DNA from: an uncultured Erythrobacter sp.
Lineage (GTDB): Bacteria; Pseudomonadota; Alphaproteobacteria; Sphingomonadales; Sphingomonadaceae
DNA: 64,000 nucleotides
Reading direction: 5' to 3'
Assembly: GCA_947502305.1 (NCBI GenBank)
Contig: CANMZA010000001.1
Span: 1,736,001-1,800,000, forward strand
A program made the translations under genes and the position numbers. The notes beneath the pieces are model-generated. The model searched no databases. It worked only from the letters and a program-made list of their open reading frames with translations, and was not told where the DNA came from. Of this stretch, positions 59,720 to 64,000 are shown one piece after another; positions within the stretch are counted from its first letter, which is position 1, and each line of letters begins with the position of its first letter.

Positions 59720-59766
59720 GGGGAATCAATTGGGCATTTGTTAAGACATTCTTATGCCCATTCCCC
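59720..59766. repeat. Interrupted inverted repeat with CtrA-like site upstream of bpt
   Basis: GGGGAAT (59720-59726) and GGGCAT (59732-59737) are mirrored by ATGCCC (59754-59759) and ATTCCCC (59760-59766): 13-bp arms broken by a 5-base insert. The loop contains TTAA-N7-TTAT (59741-59755), 7/8 of a CtrA box. It lies 54-100 bases before the bpt start. Confidence 0.55.
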
Positions 59767-59838
59767 TGCGTCGGTAAAAGACCCTTAACCACAAAACAGG
59801 GTGAATAATGGGTTACTTTGCACAAAATCCGGCGCGTA

Positions 59839-59859
59839 ATTGATCCGGATCGGATCAAT
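59839..59859. repeat. Perfect 21-bp palindromic operator-like element between bpt and ilvA
   Basis: ATTGATCC-GGATC-GGATCAAT has perfect 8-bp arms around a 5-base centre, 173 bases upstream of the bpt start. It looks like the site of a dimeric helix-turn-helix regulator. With the repeat at 59720-59766 it makes up the visible content of the 364-bp gap 59667-60030; the remainder shows no gene. Confidence 0.6.
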
Positions 59860-60030
59860 GATTAGCGCCCTCGCCTGCCGCCGACCTATAGTGGGACGGG
59901 CGCGCGCAAGGGTTTAAGGCATGGGTCTAGCGGGCGGAAAACGGCGGAATACACGGCCGCGATTCGCGCGTCGGCAGACCCGTAGAAATACGTGCACAAA
60001 TTGCGCAAAAACGCGTGCTGAGGCGCTCAC

Positions 60031-61284
60031 TCAGTTCAGTTCGACAACCTGAACCTTGTAATTCGCCCCGCGCAGGGCTTCGACCAACCGCTCGACTTGC
60101 TCGGCATCGCGTGCTTCGCATTCAATATCGGTGATCAAACCTTTGGCGGGCAAAGTCGTGAAAATCCGCTGGTGATAGATTTCGATGATGTTGACATTAT
60201 GCGCATCAAACAGCCGCATCACTTTGAACAAAGCGCCGGGGCGATCCTGCAATGTCACGCGCAACCGCGCCAAACGTCCCTGACGCGCCAGATCGCGCAG
60301 CAGCACATTGGCGAGCAAGCGGGTATCAATATTACCGCCGCACAGAACCAAGCCGATAGATTTGCCCTTAAACCGCTCAGGATTGTCGAGCACCGCGGCA
60401 AGTCCAGCTGCGCCTGCCCCTTCGACAACGGTTTTCTCAATCTGAAGGAGCAACGCCACCGCTTTTTCTAGCACCGGTTCGCCGACCAATAAGATATCAT
60501 CGACACGCTCTGCGATAACTTGGCTGGTAAAGGCGCCCGGTTTTTTGACCGCGATCCCCTCTGCCAAAGTGTCACCGCCGCAATCGCGTTTTTCACCCTT
60601 AATATGGGCGAACATGCTGGGGAATAGGCCAGCTTGGACGCCGACGATTTCAATATCGGGGTTCATCGCCCGCGCCACGGTCGACATGCCAGAGATCAAG
60701 CCGCCGCCGCCAATTGGCGTAACGAGGCAATCAAAATCCTGCTTCAGATCGAGCATTTCCAAGGCAACCGTGCCCGCCCCGGCCGCCACATGCGGATCAT
60801 CAAACGGATGCACGAAAGTCAGGCCGCGCTGCTCTTTCAGCTCCAATGCATGGGCATAGGCCTCGTCAAAGGTTTCCCCCTCCAGCACAACATTGCCGCC
60901 AACGCTTTCGGTTTGCATAACCTTCACCGTCGGCGTGGTCTTGGGCATAACGATCGTGACCGGCACGCCCAACCGTGTGCCGTGATAGGATAGACCTTGG
61001 CTGTGATTGCCAGCAGAGGCCGCGATCACGCCGCGCTGCATTTGTTGGTCTGTCAGGTGCAACAAAGCGTTCAGCGCGCCGCGCTCCTTATACGCAGCGG
61101 TGAATTGCAGATTCTCAAACTTCAGCCAGATGTCTGCGCCGGTAATTTCCGACAAAGTGATCGAATGCATCATCGGCGTCTTCACCACGGCGCCGTCAAT
61201 CCGCGCGGCAGCGGCACGGACATTGTCAATTGTGAGGTCGGCGGGCGTTGGAGCCGCTTTGAGGCTGTTATCAGGCGCGTTCAT
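60031..61284 (-). CDS. ilvA: Threonine ammonia-lyase (threonine dehydratase)
   Basis: This enzyme deaminates threonine to 2-oxobutanoate for isoleucine synthesis or threonine breakdown. The 417-aa PLP enzyme has the Schiff-base lysine Lys66 (AAYKERGA), the phosphate loop SAGNHSQG and GGGGLISG, and one C-terminal ACT domain (about 335-417). The single ACT domain places it with the short, catabolic-like group, but alphaproteobacteria often use it for biosynthesis. ATG 61284 was chosen; 24 upstream codons lack homologous character. It is divergent from the next oxidoreductase. Confidence 0.94.
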   Translation of the reverse strand: MNAPDNSLKAAPTPADLTIDNVRAAAARIDGAVVKTPMMHSITLSEITGADIWLKFENLQFTAAYKERGALNALLHLTDQQMQRGVIAASAGNHSQGLSYHGTRLGVPVTIVMPKTTPTVKVMQTESVGGNVVLEGETFDEAYAHALELKEQRGLTFVHPFDDPHVAAGAGTVALEMLDLKQDFDCLVTPIGGGGLISGMSTVARAMNPDIEIVGVQAGLFPSMFAHIKGEKRDCGGDTLAEGIAVKKPGAFTSQVIAERVDDILLVGEPVLEKAVALLLQIEKTVVEGAGAAGLAAVLDNPERFKGKSIGLVLCGGNIDTRLLANVLLRDLARQGRLARLRVTLQDRPGALFKVMRLFDAHNVNIIEIYHQRIFTTLPAKGLITDIECEARDAEQVERLVEALRGANYKVQVVELN

Positions 61285-61388
61285 AATGTCCGCGCCTCTA
61301 AGCCTCCGTCGCCGTAAGGGCAACTCAGAACAATTGGCAATCGGGGCATTACCCATTAGTCACCCGCGATAATGAGAAAGACAATATC

Positions 61389-62294
61389 ATGAGTGAGAAT
61401 TTCAAGATCGCCTTTATCGGGCTGGGCGTGATGGGCGGGCCGATGGCCGGGCATTTGGCCCGTGCGGGGCATGATGTGACCGCCTATAACCGTTCACCGG
61501 CGCGGTCAGAGGCATGGCGCGGCCTTTGGGACAAAGAAGGGCTAAGCGTCAGTTTTGACCAAACCCCGCGCGATGCCGCTGCGCAGGCGGATATTGTGAT
61601 GATCTGCGTCGGGAATGACGATGATCTCGCCAGTGTGACCACCGCAGAAACCGGCGTGCTGGCCGCGATGCGCGAAGGGACATTGTTGATCGATCACACC
61701 ACCACATCGGCCAATATGGCGCGCCAATTGGGTGCGGCCTGCGCTCAGCAAGGCATAGGCTTTGTCGACGCCCCGGTTAGCGGCGGCCAAGCGGGTGCGC
61801 AAAATGGTCAGCTTGCGATTATGTGCGGCGGCGATGATGCCGCGATGGCGCGCGCCGAAATTGCGATGCAGCCTTATGCCAAATCCATCGTCCATGTCGG
61901 CGCCGTGGGTGCGGGGCAAACGGCCAAAATGGCGAACCAAATGTGCATTGCGGGCGTGCTCGCTGGCCTATCTGAAGCCATTCGGCTGGCGCAGGGCGCG
62001 GGGCTTGATCTGGAAAAGACTTATCAGGCCATTTCCGGCGGCGCAGCGCAAAGCTGGCAGATGGACAATCGCTGGGCGACGATGACAGCGGACAGTTTTG
62101 ATTTTGGCTTTGCCGTGGATTGGATGCGCAAGGATTTGGGCTATGCGCTGGATGAGGCAAAACGCCTTGGCCTGTCATCCCCGATCACCGCCATGGTCGA
62201 TCAATTCTATGCCGATGTGCAAGCGCAAGGCGGCAACCGGCTCGACACCAGCGCGCTGGTGACGCGGCTTCCTAAATCTTCAAATTCAAAATGA
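61389..62294 (+). CDS. NAD(P)-binding beta-hydroxyacid dehydrogenase (3-hydroxyisobutyrate dehydrogenase family)
   Basis: The 301-aa protein has the N-terminal Rossmann motif IGLGVMGGPMAGHLARAGH, the substrate-binding DAPVSGGQAGA, and the catalytic lysine in GQTAKMANQ. Family members act on 3-hydroxyisobutyrate, tartronate semialdehyde or related acids; the substrate is not determined. The stop overlaps the amidohydrolase start as ATGA, so the two form an operon. Confidence 0.92.
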   Translation: MSENFKIAFIGLGVMGGPMAGHLARAGHDVTAYNRSPARSEAWRGLWDKEGLSVSFDQTPRDAAAQADIVMICVGNDDDLASVTTAETGVLAAMREGTLLIDHTTTSANMARQLGAACAQQGIGFVDAPVSGGQAGAQNGQLAIMCGGDDAAMARAEIAMQPYAKSIVHVGAVGAGQTAKMANQMCIAGVLAGLSEAIRLAQGAGLDLEKTYQAISGGAAQSWQMDNRWATMTADSFDFGFAVDWMRKDLGYALDEAKRLGLSSPITAMVDQFYADVQAQGGNRLDTSALVTRLPKSSNSK

Positions 62295-63958
62295 GACTTC
62301 GCATGATCCGCAAAACCCTGACCGCCGCTTTGTTTGCCTCCGCCGCTTTGTTTGCCCAGCCCGCGGCTGCGGACACGATGCTCTATAATGTCGACGGGGT
62401 GACGATTGACGAAAACGGCGATGTGAAACGTTTCACCGCCTTGGTTTTCGATAAAGACGGGCGGATCACGCACACGCTGGAACGCGGCGAGGAACGTCCA
62501 GAGGATATCGAATTTGCGCTGGATGGCGAGGGGCAGGTGATGCTGCCGGGAATGATCGACGCGCATGTCCATGTGATGGATATCGGATTCGCCGCGCTCA
62601 CGCTCGATCTGTCTGACACAGACAGTCTCGAAGGGGCGCTGGCGAAAATCGCGGCGTTTGCTGAGGAGAATCCGGGGCGTCCATGGATATTGGGGCGCGG
62701 GTGGAATCAGGAAAAGTGGGGCTTGGGCCGCTTTCCCACCGCCGCTGAATTGGATGCAATTGTACCGGATCGCCCGGTCTGGTTGGAACGCGCGGACAAT
62801 CACGCTAATTGGGCGAACACGATGGCGATGGAAATCGCCGGAGTAACCGCCGAGACGCGCGATCCAGAAGGTGGCCGCGTGATCCGTGATTCGGCGGGCA
62901 ATCCCACCGGCATTTTCATCGACAATGCCAACGTTCTGGTCGGGAGCAGTGTCCCTGCCCCGCGTCCGAAAGATCTGGATGCTGCCTTTGCTTTGGCTCA
63001 ACAAGGGTTGCTGGCCAATGGCATCACCGCCGTTGCCGATATGGGCACCACGATAGAAGATTGGCAGACATTCCGCCGTGCAGCTGATCTTGGCCAAATG
63101 CGCATCCGCATCATGTCCTATGCCGACAGTCCGGAAACGATGGATCTGATCGGCGGCCCCGGCCCGACCCCGTGGCTCTATGAAGACCGCCTGCGGCTGA
63201 ACGGGATTAAGCTGTATCTCGATGGCGCGCTGGGTTCGCGCGGCGCTGTGTTGAAAGAACCGTATGAAGACGAGCCCGGCACGAGCGGCCTCGCTCTGAC
63301 CACGCCCGCAGAATTGCGCAACCGGATGAGCCGCGCCGCACTCAACAATTTCCAAACCGCCGTCCATGCAATCGGCGATGCGGCCAATGCCGATGTGTTG
63401 ATGGCAATCGCGGAGCTGTCCGAAACCTATACGGGGGATCGCCGCTGGCGGATCGAACATGCACAGATCGTGGATGTGGCTGATCTGGCGCGCTTTGGCG
63501 AACACGGCGTGATTGCCTCGATGCAACCGCTGCACCAGACCTCTGACCGGACAATGGCGGAGGCACGATTGGGCGAAGATCGCCTGGGCGGCGCTTATGC
63601 GTGGCGCAGCGTCATCGAGGTTGGCGGACGGCTGGCCTTTGGGTCAGACGCCCCGGTTGAACCCGCCGACGCCTTCGCCGGGCTTTCGGTCGCGATCAGC
63701 CGCACGGACGCAGCAGGGCAGCCTTTTGGCGGCTGGCGCGCGCAGGAGGCAGTGAGCCGCGAACAAGCGCTCGCCGCGTTCACATCAGGCGCAGCCTATG
63801 CGGGGTTTGCCGATGGCCGGTTTGGCCGCCTGATCCCCGGAGAGAGAGCCGATTTCCTATTCGTGGACCGCGACCCCCTGCTCGCTTCCCCCAGCGACAT
63901 TCGCAACACGCAGGTGCGTGAGGTTTGGCTGAACGGGGCGCGCGTCTTCGCGCAGTAA
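62291..63958 (+). CDS. Exported metal-dependent amidohydrolase (amidohydrolase_3/YtcJ-like)
   Basis: The 555-aa protein has a Sec signal peptide (cleavage near QPAAA-D, residue 28), the metal motif DAHVHV, a barrel with VADMGTT, KLYLDGALGSRGA (lysine ligand region), HAIGDAAN, and FGSDAPVEP. These are the marks of amidohydrolase_3 enzymes related to N-substituted formamide deformylase. It should act in the periplasm; the substrate is unknown. ATG 62291 overlaps the upstream stop; ATG 62303 is an alternative. Confidence 0.92.
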   Translation: MRLRMIRKTLTAALFASAALFAQPAAADTMLYNVDGVTIDENGDVKRFTALVFDKDGRITHTLERGEERPEDIEFALDGEGQVMLPGMIDAHVHVMDIGFAALTLDLSDTDSLEGALAKIAAFAEENPGRPWILGRGWNQEKWGLGRFPTAAELDAIVPDRPVWLERADNHANWANTMAMEIAGVTAETRDPEGGRVIRDSAGNPTGIFIDNANVLVGSSVPAPRPKDLDAAFALAQQGLLANGITAVADMGTTIEDWQTFRRAADLGQMRIRIMSYADSPETMDLIGGPGPTPWLYEDRLRLNGIKLYLDGALGSRGAVLKEPYEDEPGTSGLALTTPAELRNRMSRAALNNFQTAVHAIGDAANADVLMAIAELSETYTGDRRWRIEHAQIVDVADLARFGEHGVIASMQPLHQTSDRTMAEARLGEDRLGGAYAWRSVIEVGGRLAFGSDAPVEPADAFAGLSVAISRTDAAGQPFGGWRAQEAVSREQALAAFTSGAAYAGFADGRFGRLIPGERADFLFVDRDPLLASPSDIRNTQVREVWLNGARVFAQ

Positions 63959-64000
63959 TCGCGCCAACGACTGCTAATAAACACGGCTCAATTTCTTAGC

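Noticed and set aside
62207..63535. 442-aa minus-strand open frame
   Set aside because: Antisense to the amidohydrolase, which has signal peptide and metal motifs; the reverse frame shows none.

Overview
The window is ordinary, gene-dense, GC-rich chromosome from an alphaproteobacterium. Protein style and gene neighbourhoods (CysI-DUF934-CysH, ObgE-ProB, a full dcw cluster ending in an FtsZ with a long acidic linker, TamA-TamB, Bpt) point to Sphingomonadales, most likely Erythrobacteraceae. That placement is inferred by recognising protein families; no search was run. I see no tRNA, rRNA, CRISPR array, insertion sequence or prophage.

Layout. 1-2015 (+): end of an assimilatory sulfur operon (sulfite reductase, DUF934, APS-type CysH). 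2022-8916 (-): a small lipoprotein, then a co-directional chain btuB > obgE > proB > SDR epimerase. A cobalamin riboswitch (7758-7943) precedes btuB, and a striking 17-bp hairpin is folded around the obgE start codon. A second, proline-rich lipoprotein lies upstream. 9194-13251 (-): BI-1 family protein, proC, a YbjN protein and a TPR/SPOR protein. 13353-32937 (-): the complete division and cell-wall cluster in canonical order mraZ-rsmH-ftsL-ftsI-murE-murF-mraY-murD-ftsW-murG-murC-murB-ddl-ftsQ-ftsA-ftsZ. Most junctions are 4-nt ATGA/GTGA overlaps. The mraZ leader carries nine helically phased GGG repeats, three of them fused to GANTC (CcrM-type) sites, and the ftsA-ftsZ gap has a perfect DnaA box.

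33366-36094 (-): a GldG/ABC-auxiliary-like lipoprotein overlapping a one-TM protein, then cysK and a [2Fe-2S] ferredoxin. 36229-41027 is mostly +: an AlkA-like glycosylase, an S9 peptidase and two tandem SDRs; a small AT-rich two-TM ORF on the minus strand sits between the first two. 41078-45595: pterin dehydratase, ccmAB, a membrane protein overlapping map, and an M17 aminopeptidase. 45755-49086 (+): an SH3-domain protein, argC, and glnB-glnA behind a sigma-54-like promoter, closed by a strong bidirectional terminator. 49170-52136: a GGDEF/EAL protein (-) and a lone GH24 lysozyme (+). 52209-61284 (-): tamB, tamA, bpt and ilvA, with two operator-like palindromes between bpt and ilvA. 61389-63958 (+): a beta-hydroxyacid dehydrogenase and an exported amidohydrolase.

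No undescribed multi-gene defence or mobile system is visible. The most novel signals are regulatory: the obgE start-codon hairpin downstream of a B12-riboswitch-controlled gene, and the phased GGG/GANTC array in front of the cell-division operon.
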